From Aquila chrysaetos chrysaetos (lineage: Eukaryota; Chordata; Aves; Accipitriformes; Accipitridae): DNA of 64,000 nucleotides. Positions within the stretch are counted from its first letter, which is position 1. Every line of letters begins with the position of its first letter. A program made the position numbers and the translations under genes. The notes beneath the pieces are model-generated. The model saw nothing but the letters and a program-made list of their open reading frames with translations. It did not search any database and was not told the DNA's origin. Location: contig NC_044006.1 in assembly GCF_900496995.4 (NCBI RefSeq), positions 35,773,120 to 35,837,119 of the forward strand, read 5' to 3'. Shown here in pieces: positions 12,000 through 26,537 of the stretch.

Positions 12000-14900
12000 G
12001 AAATATAAAAACAACCCAGTGTTTAAAACTATATAAATCCTCCAGTCAAGGCAAGACCCTGTGAATTACCTTCTAAAAGCCCATAAAGATTTCAGCTCAG
12101 CAGCCTGAATTAGTGATGGAAGATGTGAAAAACAAAACATTACCAAAAAAAAAAATCACGCTCATCATCTTTGCTTTATTTGCAAAGAAGCTCTCTAATA
12201 AAAACAAAATTAGAAGGAAGGCTCCAAAAGTTACTCTCAAATATTGCTTCCATACTTTTTGTGTGTTTCACCAACTGAAATTCCCTCACACTTTCTACAC
12301 GGCAGAAGAGAATCTTACTTCATGCATATTTCATTTTCCTTCCACTTTTTTTCACACTAAGAGATTTTCGTGTTGTGGTGGCCAAATGCTGTCCTTGTAA
12401 ATATTGCAGATTCACAAAAGCAAACCCCAGTACCTGATAGATCCTCACCATAGACTCTGCTATAAGGAAGCAGAAGTCATTCTTGCTTTTGCCCAAAGGA
12501 TGTTCAATTGATTAATACAAACTAGAACAGCCACTGTAAGATGGGATGAGAATATTTCCTCACAATACTTTGGAATCAAGTTATAAAACAGTAGAGGGAA
12601 GATTCAAGTTCAGGAAAGGCTCTGCTCTGAATAGCCATCTCTAAGCACTGGGAGAAAGAGGAAAGCAGAATTACTCCCTTCTCTTTAGCTTTCTGAATAT
12701 CCGTGTTTTCCTTAAAAAATGAGATGTTAGTGTCCTACACTAAAACCTGTTTCTTCTCAGGCAAATAAGATGATTCATCCACCCTCAGATACTTCAGTTT
12801 GCCAAAGAAAACTAAAAAAGTCATTCCATATCATATCCAAACAAAAGCAGATTTTGAGTTAACAGTTTGGCCGGAAAAATGATACTCCAGGTAGGGTTAG
12901 GCTATGCAATGTCTGCCCTTAACTACAAAGAAATAATTGAGGCAAATCTCTATCACCCTTCTGAGAAAGTGTGACTGCTCTGTAATACAGTGAAATATAT
13001 CAGTTTCAGCACCTGAATCACACTGACTCTGAATAAGTGGTACGGCTCCAGGGAGCAGACTCACACACAACTGCTGCTTTACTTGGTAGCCTACCCACTC
13101 ATCAGAAGCAAACAGGGATACTCCAGGAGAAAAGGAGCTTGTCTGAAACACCAACCTGAGGTGCTGCTCTTAGGTTTACCCATCAGTGGCAGGGGGGCAG
13201 CAGGAGGAGAGGAGGGGGTGGTTAACCACACTGTCATCGCGCTTGACCTGGAGCTTGGAGTATGACTGCAAAGTTGTCCTACTGCCCTCCATTTCTTCAG
13301 AACAAACCCCCTTAAAGAGCCAAGCGGTGGAGTTAATCAGCTGCCACCACTAAGCAGATACCAAAGCTTTCCTTTTGGGAACAATGGGGAAGGAAGTTTC
13401 TCAGATCCTCCCTCTCAGCAGATCCCTATGCTTTCCTCTGGGGAAAAAGAGGGCAGGAGCTTCCCAAACCCATTTGCTTTCTTCCCTTCCCAAGGGATGG
13501 AAAGCAGAAGAAACACTGAGAGCAAGTGGAGATTCCCATTCCTGGGAGGAAGCAGCAGTATATACTGAGTGAGACTACTTATGGGAAAACCCCACTCCTA
13601 TTCATTTCCAAGAAGCTGCTCACACTGCACATGTATCTGAGGTAGGGCTCCCAGACAAACACCCATTTCCCTTTGCACCGCTCTCACTTAGTGTCATCTC
13701 ACTTATCCAGCCCTTCAAAGATCTGGGAGGCTAAGCAAAGCATAATCAGGCCTGGGCACAGAGTTTTACCAGCTGGAAAACAGCTCAAACCCAGGCTCTG
13801 ATCCAGGTTTAACACCCAGGGAAAGCTAACCTTGAGACAAGAGGAGTTACAAATGCCACAGACAAAAAGAAATAAGGTTGATTATCTCAAAGCATAGAAA
13901 AATAATGGAGAACAAAATTTTGGTTATCCAATCTCAATTAATTCTTTGCACTGAACACACTGCTTCAGGGCTTCTGTGATATTGAAAAGCAATGGATTGT
14001 GGCATTTAGTCACCAGTTACCCAGAGAACAAGCAGATGCTTAAAAGCCTGGGATTGCAGCATTCTGAGATGCTTCGGCTCCTACATAATCTGCAAATTTG
14101 TTTGTTTGGAGCTCCTCTAACTGGAAATTGCCAAACTTGTGAAAAGAGTTGTGTCTACCTTGAGCGAAATGAGCATTAAAATGCAGTCAGACCCCCACTG
14201 TCTGAAGAACAGATCCTTAATCTCCAACTCCAGTGGTTCGCAAAACATAGCTACATTCCTATTGGAAATAAAACTGAACAGCAGTGTGAAGTTGATAAAG
14301 CTGATGTGATGTACAAGTCTGATACTTCACAGCTTTCCAAAAATAGAAAAAAAATTGACAGAGGCAGTACATTTTCCAATCACTGTTCACGAGCCAAAAA
14401 TTTTCAATCGTTGGTTATTTAAGATTCACACAGACATGCACTATATTTCTAGGATATACTCCAGAGATTAACCTTTCCCTGAAAACGAAACTAATGCACA
14501 CGCACAGCAAAATTTATCTATCAGATACCAACCAATGCATTTAATTCCATGTGAATAAGACTGCTGCTAAATACACTTCAGATCTATCTGCTGAATTTAC
14601 ACACGTTAGAAATAATGCTGTTCAGGGCTAGTAGTTCATCTTTACATTCCACATGAAAACCAGAGCATGAGGAGCAGCCAATTCCCCTTATAACACCTTT
14701 CACGATTTAGAGACATATTTCTGTTCTGCCTGAGTCAAAACCAAAACTGAACCTTAAAACAGACTGAACCTCAAAATTCATACCAAACTTATCTGGATTA
14801 GGATGAGGAATTTTTGTGAGCACCCTGCAGGTGAGGGTCACAGTCTGAGGTGTGGGAGATCCAGTCAGGTTTCTGCACTGCCCGATTCAAAGCAGACTTT

Positions 14901-17900
14901 TGGAGAAGCAAGAGATTAATTCCAGTTTAGAGCTGGGACATTAACTGCGTCTCCAAATTTTAGTGCTGCAAGCACCATACCTTCTAGAAAAATGGAAAAT
15001 AAGTGACATTTGTTCCTCCACCATTCACCTCCACCCAAAAATACATTGCCAAAGTTGTTACAACTTCATGAAAATTTCCAGGTTCTATAAAAAAGCACAT
15101 TCTTTACCCAGATCCTTAAACAGCTCTATGAAAAGCCTGTAAAATATACCAGCCTACATCAAGGAAGAAGTTAATCTAGCTGACCAAGAAAAGTATGAGT
15201 GTGCCAGTGGAGAGGCTGAACTGAAATACTCAGCATTTTCTTTAGATATATGCAGGAAGGCTGCTCGTTTCACCCTAACATAACAGAAACCAGAAGAATG
15301 AGGACAGACAACTAACAAAGTGACAGTAAGACTCATAGCTCAAAATTTTGAAAAGGCCAGCAAGGCTAGACTCATACCAGGACTTGCAAGCATCCAGCCA
15401 GCACAGAACCATGAGAAATCTTTAAGTATCTTTTTTCATGTTTATTTGTGAATCAGAAGGAATCTCTCATAAAAGCACAGAGAGCTTGCTAGTAAATTTT
15501 GAGCAAAGCATGATAAGAGGTTGCTAGGCAAGAGAAGACAGAGTGGGATGGCAGTCATGCAACAAGGTCAAAGCAGCGTCCATTGAGCAAGAGAGATCTA
15601 AGGTCAGTTGCAGATATAGTCTGTTTCTAAGGAATGGCAATCGGAAAGGATAAGGGGACAGATTTTCTGCAATTCTTTGACCAATGCTTAGCCCCCAAAT
15701 GTACCGAAGTAACCCAATGTTACATTCATGTGGCTTACCTAAAACTTAACTGGAAATAAACAAATATCAATTCATTAGTATGGGGTACATTGTAGGATCA
15801 GACATTATGCCTTAGTTTTATTTCCAAAATAAAATTCTTTTGCTTGAGAACATTATAAAATACTGACTTAATTAGAAATTGGAATTTCTCTTCCATTAGG
15901 AAATTCTGATCCATGAGCATTTGTTTCCATCTCAAGGCAGAATAACATGCTGAAGTACTTCCAATTTTTACTGAATGTGAAGTTGTCTCCTCCCTCCCTC
16001 CAAGTCTCAAGGTGTCAAAACATGTTGTCAGAACTCAAGCCAAAAATGCTTCTGTTGCACATAAAACCTCTGGTGAGATGAATCTGGCATCCCTCACAGC
16101 CTGGACCTTCCAACCGGACTGTATTTCCTGTGACTGCTGCGGTCATGACACTCCCTTGATGAACATAGCACCTGAACACAGGACAAAGCACTGCCTTGTT
16201 TTGTACAGAGAGAGAGAGGGCAGACTACAGCAGAGGAGGGACATGCCTTTACATAGTGTACTACAGCACTTCAGGCAGACAGACTGACAAATAGATTCAA
16301 AACATTTTCTCAGTGAAAAATCAATGTTTCAGCCTACCAACATTTTTCTATTGAATATTTTAGTTTTGTAGAAACCAAATGCCCGGTACTCAAATTTACA
16401 ATCTTTCACCAATATTAGCATATACTTACTGTTTTTAATTAACCCAATGGTTCCAGCTAGTGCATAATAAGGCAAGTGCAACGTTACAAATAACAGTGTG
16501 GTAATGCCAGCGGATTTGAATGTAGTGAGAATTTTAGCAGTTTTATCAGGATTTTATCCACAGTTTGAAAAATCAAATAAAACACATCAAAAAAAATAAG
16601 AAGGGAAAAGGCACTATTGGAGATAGGGGTAACAATTCATCTGATTCTGTGTCATTTTTATAATGCTAGCTTTTGAGCTTCTGTGGCCTTATATTGATTT
16701 TCTCTGTTCTTTCTCTCCTTTTTCTTTTTAAGTTATGGAAAGTGAACACATTTAATATAAAACAGATTTTGCTTTATTTTTTCAGGTAAGCCTGTTAAAA
16801 GTAGAAAATACTTCATCTACTGCACAGAGAAAAAGCATAACATTAAGCATTTGACATTAAATCTTGGTAGATAAATATCGTCTCTATTTAATTATCTGTT
16901 CAAAATTGATAGAAAGGTAGCATCGGCTTTTGAAAATCTCAGCAGCAAAACTCCCACTGATATCAGTGGGTCTAGGATCTCACTCAAAAATTTTTTTACA
17001 ACGAATCGGGGTTTTTTTTGTTGGGGTTTTTTTTTCCTTTTTGAACAAGCAACACCTTTGTACAATAATTGGCAGCTATTAGTGTCAGTTTGGCAGATAC
17101 AAAGCTGCACGGGTCTGTGGGAAATTTATGCCTCCCAACATGCCATGCTAAATTTAAACCTGTTGCATAATATGCAGATTCATTGTTACGCATGTAACAT
17201 GGCTAAGAATATCTAAAGTTCAAGGGAAGTTAATATGCATGCAGACTAAAAAAGAGGGTTTAAATGATTTGGGGTTTTACCACACGGAATAAAGCATTGA
17301 TGACTGACTCCCTTTAGTAAAACTATCCATTCTTGCAATCACTTCACTGAACATACATTTCACTCACCTACCACAGTGGTAGAAAGCACCACTGACATTA
17401 AAAATGGAAAAACAGGATGAGAAAGACTTGCTTTTTGATTCTATTAAGCTGTCGTTTCAGTCCTAGCTCTGGGGGCACACTGCTCTGAAGTGATTCTGAG
17501 GAACTCTGAGGCCTGCTTTTTCCTCCAAAACTAAAAACTGGAAAACTTGTCTTCTTTTTTTTTTTTTTTAATGATACCTATAAGAAAAGGTCTCCTCTCC
17601 TGCTTGATCTTGAAGGCTGTGGAAAACCTTTCTTGTAATTCATCATTTTTACTTCTCGTCTGGACCTGAATGCAAGAAAATACAGCACAGGTAGACATTG
17701 TGTATATTATCTACATCTTTTCAGAAACTTAAAATTTCACCTTAATCTTAGATGAATGTTATAGCCAATTTTTATTACCAATCATTACAAAGAACATAAA
17801 TAAAATAAGAAGGTTTGGTGAAGTTCCATTTCTTTGATCTTCATCTCTAGCACATATTCTAAAGTGAAAACTTCTGGAAATCTTGATAGATAAGAAAGGA

Positions 17901-20900
17901 GAATGGCTAAAAAACCATTGCCAATGTTTGGGGGGTTTGTTGGTTTGAGGGTATTTTGTCATTTTGCGAGGGTTTTTTTGTCATCTAACCATTATCAACA
18001 AAACTTTTCTGGAGTAATTTACTGGAGATGAGATAGTTCCTAACCTATAGCCTGATTCCAAGGTCATTGTTCATGTTCCTTTATCATCTTGAACTTGAGC
18101 CATCAAAATGCATTTAATATTAGCAGCCAAGACATCCTTTTAATGCACACAAAAATATTCCAGGCCCCCCATCCAAATATTATGCTTCACACAAACCATT
18201 TTCCACAGAACACATACTTTAAAATTTAGCCTCCTGATTTTCACTTTCGGACAAATACATATTTCCTTTTGCTCTGTCAAGTCAGCGTATCAGCAAGGCC
18301 ACTGCACAGGATATTTATTCTCACTTTTTATCAGGTATCCCAGCCCTATGGAAACAACTCACTGGAAAGCATCCTTAGTCTGTGCTAATAGAAAAGAGCC
18401 CTGGTGACTACATCAAAGCATTTATTAGTATCACCAGTGTGACATGGTCTAAGACATGAGAAAATTCTTCCCATGCTCTGAACCATTCACCATGTTTCAG
18501 TGAGGTGTGATGCTGATGCAAGGCTATTAAGCCCTCTGAACTTTAGATGATATCAGTTTGGGATTAGTGGTCTCTTACTTGGCTTTTTGGTACTACCTGA
18601 GTCTGCCTGGATTAAACATAACACAGAATCACCAAGTAAAACAGTCAAGTTAAATATTTCTTTTTAAGGAAAAACAGAACCTGAAGATTTTCAAACAAAA
18701 TTGATCCAAATAAGCTCAGTATTTCAACGGCAGAAAAAAAAAACAGAGAAGAAATATGAGTATTTTGAAAAAGCACTTGGAAAATTCTGGTGATTATTCT
18801 TTGTTGTTGTTATTAATTACTTCAAACCAGAGACGAGGTTGACAGGAAAAGCTCAAAGAATTAAGTCTGTGGCAGCATAGGTGGTGATTGGATCAAGATT
18901 AAAATAACCAGAGAGAAGGAAGGATAAGAGACAATTTGAAATATTGTGAATAGTTCCAAGCAAGAACTAAGCACTGGGGGGGATTCACCTGAAATGACGG
19001 TGTTTGTTCAGCATTATATAAATATTTCTAGGTTTTATGTCTTGCATACCATTATATTCTTGCCATGATTACTGTACCCATACTACTGAACAAGAAATTC
19101 TGACCAAAGGCAATTTCTGCAAGTGCATAGCAACACAGTCTAGGCATGGGCTGAGTTGGATCCCAAGAAATCAACATCTGCCAGCTGTTTGGGCCACAGC
19201 TTTGCAGGGGAAGCAGGCAAACCAAGGTGTATCAGCCCCTTGCTTAGCTAATCAGCTGCCAAATGCAACTTTGGCAACCTCAGAAATAACTATGCTAGGA
19301 AACCTGGTGAAATGGTGCCATTGTCCCATGTAGATAAGACCTGAAAAAGACCACACAGCTGCAGTCCAGGTGTAGAAAATCCAGTTAGGCACCCACTGAG
19401 GTGGCTTGAGCCTAACATGATGCGTCCAGAGAGGTTGAAGGGGTAATTAATACACTGCCAACATTTTTCATCAGAGTAAGGATTCCATAAGCTGCTTGGA
19501 CAGAAGCAAAATCAACTGTGCCTTTTGCAAAATATTTCAGTTCTTGCTCTCAAGGCCTGGCACAATACAGCATTCAAGTTATTCTCTGCTAATATTTTTC
19601 TTCACTAGCTCCCTTTGCTTTGCCCAAGATACTTGACTTGCCTGTTGGTGTTCTTCCATCTGTCTGACCCACCTTTTAAATAGGTCAGTCAAGAAAAATT
19701 CTCTTTCAACAAGTCCCTTGTTAAAACACACCTTCCAGAAGGCAGTGAAAACTCTCTTAATCTCATGAAACAAGTGCTTATGAAAACAAGAAACACACAG
19801 CAAAATAGTGGAAATGTGACAAATGCAAGTCAAGGAATTCTTACTTTGTCATCTTCTGTTCCTACCCCCCGAGTCTTATATATGCTACGTTGTTTGTAGA
19901 ATGAAATAACTAGTACTTCATGCCTACTGTGGAGCTATATTAATATTAGATGGGGATAGGATAACAATAACGATAGAGTACAAGGGCTATGACCAGAGAC
20001 CAGGATAGTAAACACTGTTGATCTAATGCAATAATCACAGGCATTGAGGTTGGATTATTCTACTAATTAACTACAGTTTGCTAGTATCTGGTATATATTT
20101 TATATGCCTCTAATTCACTTAATGCTTTTTATAGCACTGCATTAGATAGTTCTAATAGCTTAGGATCTCTTCCACATGAAATATTTGTGACTATCATTTC
20201 TATAGGAAGAAATGCTCAGGGAAATAAGGAAAAATCCTCAGATAACAAGAGAAGAGGAGAAAGCACTAGCACTACAGAATAAGAGTTGTGGCACCAGTGA
20301 AAGTGTGCAGTGCCTTCATGACAACATACCATGCTCTGAAACAGTGAGATCAGGGCAGGGATACTGCTGGGGATTAACAACTATTTTGTATATGCTTCTC
20401 AAAATTGTACCTTTCGGTGCACAAGATAACAAATAGCATTACTTACCCTTTGCAACTGATGTTCTTTCCCTCCCTGACATATCCCATCAGAGGTCTTGAA
20501 AGTGCTCAACCAAACAAGACCTCCAAAGTTCTACCCTAGGAGAACATGTTGCTTGGAAATCAACTTATTGGTACCAAATTCAGACAAATTGAGTGGAGCC
20601 AGAGAGTCAGAGATTCCATTTCAAATTCTTTAACCATTCAATATGTAATAACAGAAGGAAAACATTTTGGGGGTAGGTGCAAAAGGTCTTACTCTTGACC
20701 AATATATGCCTCAATTTTGTATGGATTATGTGGAGATGGATCTATTGAAGCATTACTTTCTAAGTCTTGGTATTCTAAAGGAATGTGGCTGATCCAAGAG
20801 GAAGGATAAACACAGGAAAAGAGCAGTACAGGTTTATATTAACTATTGAATTTAGCAGAATTATTTTTGATTTGGACTTGGTAGAGCAGTTTTAAAGTCA

Positions 20901-22600
20901 CAGATAAATTTGGAAAAATATATTTTTAAAATGGGTAGACATGTCTAGCTGTCTCATTGTTTAGCTGATCCCATATTTGTTCTAACTAGGAGTATTAAGC
21001 TACAAGATTAATTTTAAGCTTTAAAAAAACCACTCCTCTGAAAGAGGAGAAAACTAGTGTCATGTTGCAGTAGTCTCTTATATTACCTGGAGGGCTGAAT
21101 GGTATAGACTGGTGGAATTGCTTCAAGACCAACTTTTAAAGTCTCATTCTACTTGCATCCTTCTGTGACTGTCCATGCAACTTTCAGCCTTTGTTCAGTA
21201 CCTCCTCTTGTGTTTTCTCTCAGTAACAGCCTAGTTATCACAAAGCACAGAATTATTTGATTTTAAGAAAATGTATTGAAGACAAAAATCTATTATAAGC
21301 AAAAAGAAGATTAAATGAATTAAAAATTCCTCAGATACTACTATTAGGATGTCTATTTAATCAGTACTTTGTCCTGGTCCATGCATCTCAATCTCAATCT
21401 CCTCCACTTTCTTTGTTTGCCTGGCCTCCTGAATCAGAGCAGGCAAGTTAACACTGTTTCCTTCAGCAAGTATTCCTCACTTTGTATCTGGCAAATAATG
21501 TATTTAACTGCTCACTAATAAGCAAAGAGAAGAGAATCTATCACTAACATAATCTTGGAACCCTCAGTCTGTTATAGATAGTGTGTTTCTGTTTAAACAA
21601 ATGCTGGAAATGAACTACTTATTTTTCTGTTTACTTGCTAACCCAAACCCTGTGTATTTCATAGTGATGGAAAAACCTACAGATGAGTAACTCTAATCCC
21701 AGAGACTCAATACAATGTATATTTCCAAGTCGTCTATAACTTTAGAGCCTAAACACCAGAAAAAACCAGAGGATCAAATAGCCTAAAGTGCACTTGGTGA
21801 GGAGCATCCAGCATTTTAAATTTCATTCTAACGCTCCAGAGCAGAATACAGAAAATTTGAAGGTCCTGCTGACATTTTCTTTGGAGAGTTGGAGAGTTAG
21901 TTACTTTGAAGAGTTAATAGCACACTTAGGGTCAATCGCTGTCTCATCTTCTGGAAAGCTCCTTGATCAGTACCAGTTACTTAGATCTTGGAAAAAGGAA
22001 TACATGTTCAGCACCTAGCACAGCAGTCCTGACCTCCTTCTGGTCCTTTAGTGCTATCCCAAAATAAATTACATTCTTAATGAAATGCAGAAACTGATAC
22101 GACTGCTAACATTTTCCTTAGATATGGTCTACCCATCAAAGACCTCAAGAGAATAACTGAACACAGGTTAGGGCTAAGACCAGCTCTTCTCGTGTTTACC
22201 AGGATTTTTCAAAATTGCAAATAACATGAAACTATTGCATTATTGTAACTGACCTTATCTACCTGTACAGTGAAGCCAGCCTCTTCTTGGCAAGAACGCG
22301 CTTGTCTCTCTCATTACATCTGCCATTTTTTATCATCAGCAACAGGTCCCATCAAACATCTAGTGATCATTAGCCAAAGGCCAGGAAACAAGCCAGGGGT
22401 CTACCACCAATGCAGGACGTACAGACAGCATCTCAGGAAGTGCTGGGGACTGGAGTAGAGAGAGACACACACATACTCACATCACATAGTTCAAGCCAAG
22501 CCTGTGCGCTGGGTCTGAGCTCAAACGGGCTTCTGGGCAGTGGGCAGAACTGGGTGGGGGTCCCAGCTGGGGGCACTCAGGGCAATCACAGCCTACAGGT

Positions 22601-24900
22601 GCCCACAGGGCCCTAACACATACATAAGCATATCCATACATGTTGAAAGTGGTGGTTAGAGCTTAGAGTTGATAAACAGCCATTCTTGTGTCCTGGATGT
22701 GTTGTTTCCTCTGTTAGCACAGAGGGGAGTGGTTTGGTTATGTGCTCCAGAAATCTGGGAGAAAAAAAAGAAAAACACAACAACTTTGATCTCTCAGCTG
22801 ACTGTTGTTTTTTTTTTTTCTCTGAGAACTGCATGTCACTGTACAAACACACCTGCAGCAACAGGCAGGTTTCTGGGAGCGCTGGAGCTCTTGAGCAGAC
22901 TGACAGCCTTATTCCCACTGAAGGCAGTGGTACTTTTCCAATTTAGTGAAGGCAGGGTTTGACCAAGGAAGTCAGGAAAGGACCTGAAAGCCTTCCTAGG
23001 TTGATCTCCCTAACATCCCTAGTGTGCAGGTGTTGAGCGGCACTGGCTGTTCAAACGGCACCAACTTAGACAAGTGTGAGTCAACCCAGGGATATGCATC
23101 CACTTAAATATGTTCCCATGTGATGCATGCTTCATGAACGGGGACTGCCATCGTCTATGGCCTCTCTGGGAGAAGGAACTCCCTCAGGGTGCTGCAGCAC
23201 TTCGAGAGGTGGCGTCTCTGGGTCAGGCAATCCATGCTCTGGGTCGAGACCGCAGGGGCCATGGTCAGGCCCAAGCCTGGCTGCAACATGGCGGAGCTGC
23301 AGCTTTAGCAGGGCCAAGCGCTATGGCCTCAGCCAAAAGTAGCTCCCCCAGGCAGGGGTCCGTCCTGGAGCCTCTCCCCACAGTGGGACGGGGCAGCCCC
23401 AATACACTGGCTCTGAGCCGGCCCTGACACCCTGCAGCCAGGAGGGGACTGCTCTCGGGGCCTGGCACTTGCATTAAAGAAACCATGGAAGAAAGTATTT
23501 CTGTCTGCCATCAGAGCAGCTCTGGGATTCAGTCTCAAACACCTAAAGTATCTTTGGGGCCAAATTCCTGAATTTTTTGAGGTATATTTTACTTGGTCCA
23601 TTAAAAACAAGCATAAGCAGTAGCAATGACTGTTTTGTTTGGGTTTTTTATTCTTTCCCTCTCTTTCCTATTTCCTCTAAACAAATATTATGCAATAAAT
23701 GCTATCATTTGCCTATGAATGCAATTTAGGAATTTCTTTTGAAACAGTTCCCAGGAGACCCTTTCTTTCAGCCTTGTAGGCCACTCCATGCAGAACAGAG
23801 GTGCAGGGAGATGGAGCCAGAGGAGGAAAGGAACAAGAACAGAAACAACAGCTGAGTCACATTCAATATCTGGTTAAGTAGAGGAATTCTTAAGCCACCT
23901 CAGTTCGTTTGCAATTTACTGTAGGAAATAAGTAATCCTAAGACACTTATGAAGAAGGTCCAAAATAAGAAAGCTGAGTCACAACAAATATTGAGCTGTC
24001 CCCAACATATTCGTATTTTCAAACTTTATGATCCCTTCAGGGCTAGAGCCAACAGGGACCTCTCCTGCCTTCTCCATCTCACCAAAGAGATCCAGGTACT
24101 AAAGCATCTTAAACCAATTTCTTTTTCTTTAATCTCGTGATGCCTTCCTTCCAGCAAGTATGTATGGATATGCCGCTTAGGAAACACAGAATAATTTCCC
24201 CTCTTCGCAGCTCTGCCTGTGCTTCTCCTGCCTGATGCTGTAACATCATAGCTTTACAGAGCTGCTGACCCCTCCAAAGTCTGTGCACTTTAGCAAGTCA
24301 GTCCAAACTTGATTTTTATTCACACAGAGGAACTCAGATGAGCTTCATGAAGGGAAAAAAACAAAGGCTGGATGAAGTGTGTTTAGAGTCTTTCTTCCTT
24401 TCCCTGCTCAATTTCTCTGTAAGCAATGGCTGGGTGGTGGTTGAAAAGGAAAGCGATGACTAAGGGCAATCAATCATTGAGCTGATGATGGGTGCCCGAG
24501 CTTCTCAGATAACTGAGATTTTGCTGCCACCGTGTGCTCACCCTGATTTCGCCCACGGTTTTCTCTGCCCGGGAGCAACCATCGCGGGACACCAGGGAAA
24601 AGGGTCCCTCTTCCGAGACGGAGAAAAAGAGGTCTTCATGCAAAACTACTCACACAGGCATGCCCTCGGGCAAACCCTAATCTTAACCCTAAGGCTAACC
24701 GGTCAAGCCCAACTGAGTTTGAGGCATATTTGGAGAGCAGGAGTGGCTGCTAGTGGCTCAGTAGCTAGAGGCTCACCAGTTTTGCCCAGTTTCAGAAGAT
24801 GCTCTTCTGTGGTTTCTGGTGGCTCTGCGCTGGTTCCCCAGCGTCATCCATTAGAGATCGACAAACAGTAGCACTCAGAGCAGAAATAGCTACTTTGCAA
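22601..24900. other. GC-richer intergenic patch, no gene supported
   Basis: Around 22,500-22,620 and 23,110-23,480 the base composition turns GC-rich, and open frames appear on both strands at once (105 and 93 codons near 23.1-23.6 kb; 128 codons at 24,485-24,871). Overlapping frames on both strands with no domain signature are what GC-rich noncoding DNA produces. I see no flanking splice pair or processed-pseudogene poly(A) tail. Confidence 0.5.
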
Positions 24901-26498
24901 AGAAGCAGCTTCAAGCAGGTTTCTTCAATTTCCTCCCATAGTATTGACAATTGATGATGGGTTTAAATTTTTAATACCATTCATAACGGAAATCACTGGA
25001 AATGTTTTAAAATAGCATCAGTAGGAGCAGCTCTCCATCACCACATGGTGCAGGGAACAGGCTTTAGGTGGTCTGAAACTGTTCTGACACAGTCCTTTGG
25101 TCGCTATGTGTCACAGACACAAACACCCTGGTAAGCCCATCTCTTCAAGAGCATATACTAGCGGTGGAAATGCCTCCAGAGTTTGTTATACTGAGCATGG
25201 CCAGAAAACTAAGCACACACATTTTAAGTAAGGGATTTTTAAGGTTTCCTCTGGAGCCCTACTGGAGTTCAGTGGGAGAGGCATTAAACTTCCCTCCAGA
25301 AACCCTAAAGCACTCCTCTTCCTAAAGCTATTCTATAGCATCCTGCACGAGGTGCAGACTGATTGGGCCCACTGCGGGACTGGAATCCATAACATCCCAA
25401 TACAGATCAGTAAGCTGGCAAATGAACCTGGCTGTCAGCCAGCAAACCATAGGCTCACAAATGTAGTGTCAACCACAATGCTTTCTTTTTTTAGCTGTTT
25501 CAGAAGAGGACAGCGTTATTCCACAGTGCCAGCAGACCAGGAACCAATCATTCAGCACAATCCCAGTGACATGGGACATAAGTTCTTCCTAGGGGCCCTG
25601 TAAAATTTGTGGATCTAAACCATAAATACAGTCTTTAGTAAGCATGATTATTTCTGGCAAGGTGACCCATGGGAGTGAGATCTTTTTGTGTCAGTCCATT
25701 TCCTAACAGGCAGACAGTCACATTCAAAACACAACCACTGCAACCAGCACACTCATTGCCAGTCAGAGGAGGAACAAAGACTAATTAATTGAATAAAGGC
25801 CAAATTATTCGCTCCCATTATAAGCATGACATTGGAGAGAATCCCAAATGCATCCAGCGGTAACTTCACCTAGTTTGTTGGATATTACAGTTGCCTCTGG
25901 GGGAGTATGTTCTGTTATTTTCAAGGGCTTCAGAGACTGTCATTCTGAACATTCTCTTCCACACACATTTGAGCTGCCTAACACAGAACAAAGATGTCCT
26001 CTATTCTCATTCCACTTTATATTGCTGAATTATAAAAAGAATATCTCTAAACCAGATGTGAATAGAAAAACTAATATTCCTTGAGTTTGTTGCAGTGGTA
26101 GACTCCCTGTACAATTTGCTACCAGTCTCAGAATCTCCTTCTCTTGGCAGTTCTGGCTTTTAAATCTTTTTTTTTTTTTTTTTAACTTCTTCTAAATTCA
26201 TCTGAATCCTTCAAGCAAAGGTCATTTCCTTTCTCTTTGTTATTGAAAGAAATTCAGTGTGAGCTATTTCTATAAACTCCACCCCCATGTGCTCTGCTAA
26301 GGGTGGCATATGTTATGAGTAATTTGCCTACATTAATATGGAAAAAGCACTGACAAAATTTAACTTGCAACCATGACAAAGGTTCTCATTCTCCTCCTTT
26401 TCCAAACAGGGGGATGGAGGTGATCCCCTCATGTTCCGATTCAAGGAGTGAAAATCAGTAACATCCCCCACCTAGCAGTTAAATTAAAGGTATGCTTA

Positions 26499-26537
26499 AA
26501 AAAAATTAAAATTAAAAAAAAAAAATTAAAAAAAATC
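26499..26537 (+). repeat. A-rich low-complexity (AAAATT) tract
   Basis: About 40 bases of A runs broken by TT, a degenerate AAAATT simple repeat. It has no coding potential. Confidence 0.7.

Larger units (their letters stand above)
2457..22600. other. long gene-poor intergenic region
   Basis: About 20 kb of AT-rich DNA with only short scattered open frames (about 120 codons at most). None shows a recognisable domain, or a splice acceptor and donor around a conserved-looking frame. It holds A/T homopolymers near 5970, 7970, 9868 and 11,800 and a purine tract near 3680-3740. In other vertebrates the OXSM side facing away from NGLY1 is a gene desert toward LRRC3B, so distal enhancers are plausible, but they cannot be recognised without alignment. 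Confidence 0.6.

Noticed and set aside
23110..23610. Several overlapping open frames on both strands (up to 105 codons)
   Set aside because: Overlap on both strands with Ala/Gly/Pro/Arg-rich translations is typical of GC-rich noncoding DNA. No family resemblance.
24485..24871. 128-codon plus-strand open frame
   Set aside because: No recognisable domain, no flanking splice sites of note, and composition follows the local GC rise. Expected by chance in a 64-kb window.
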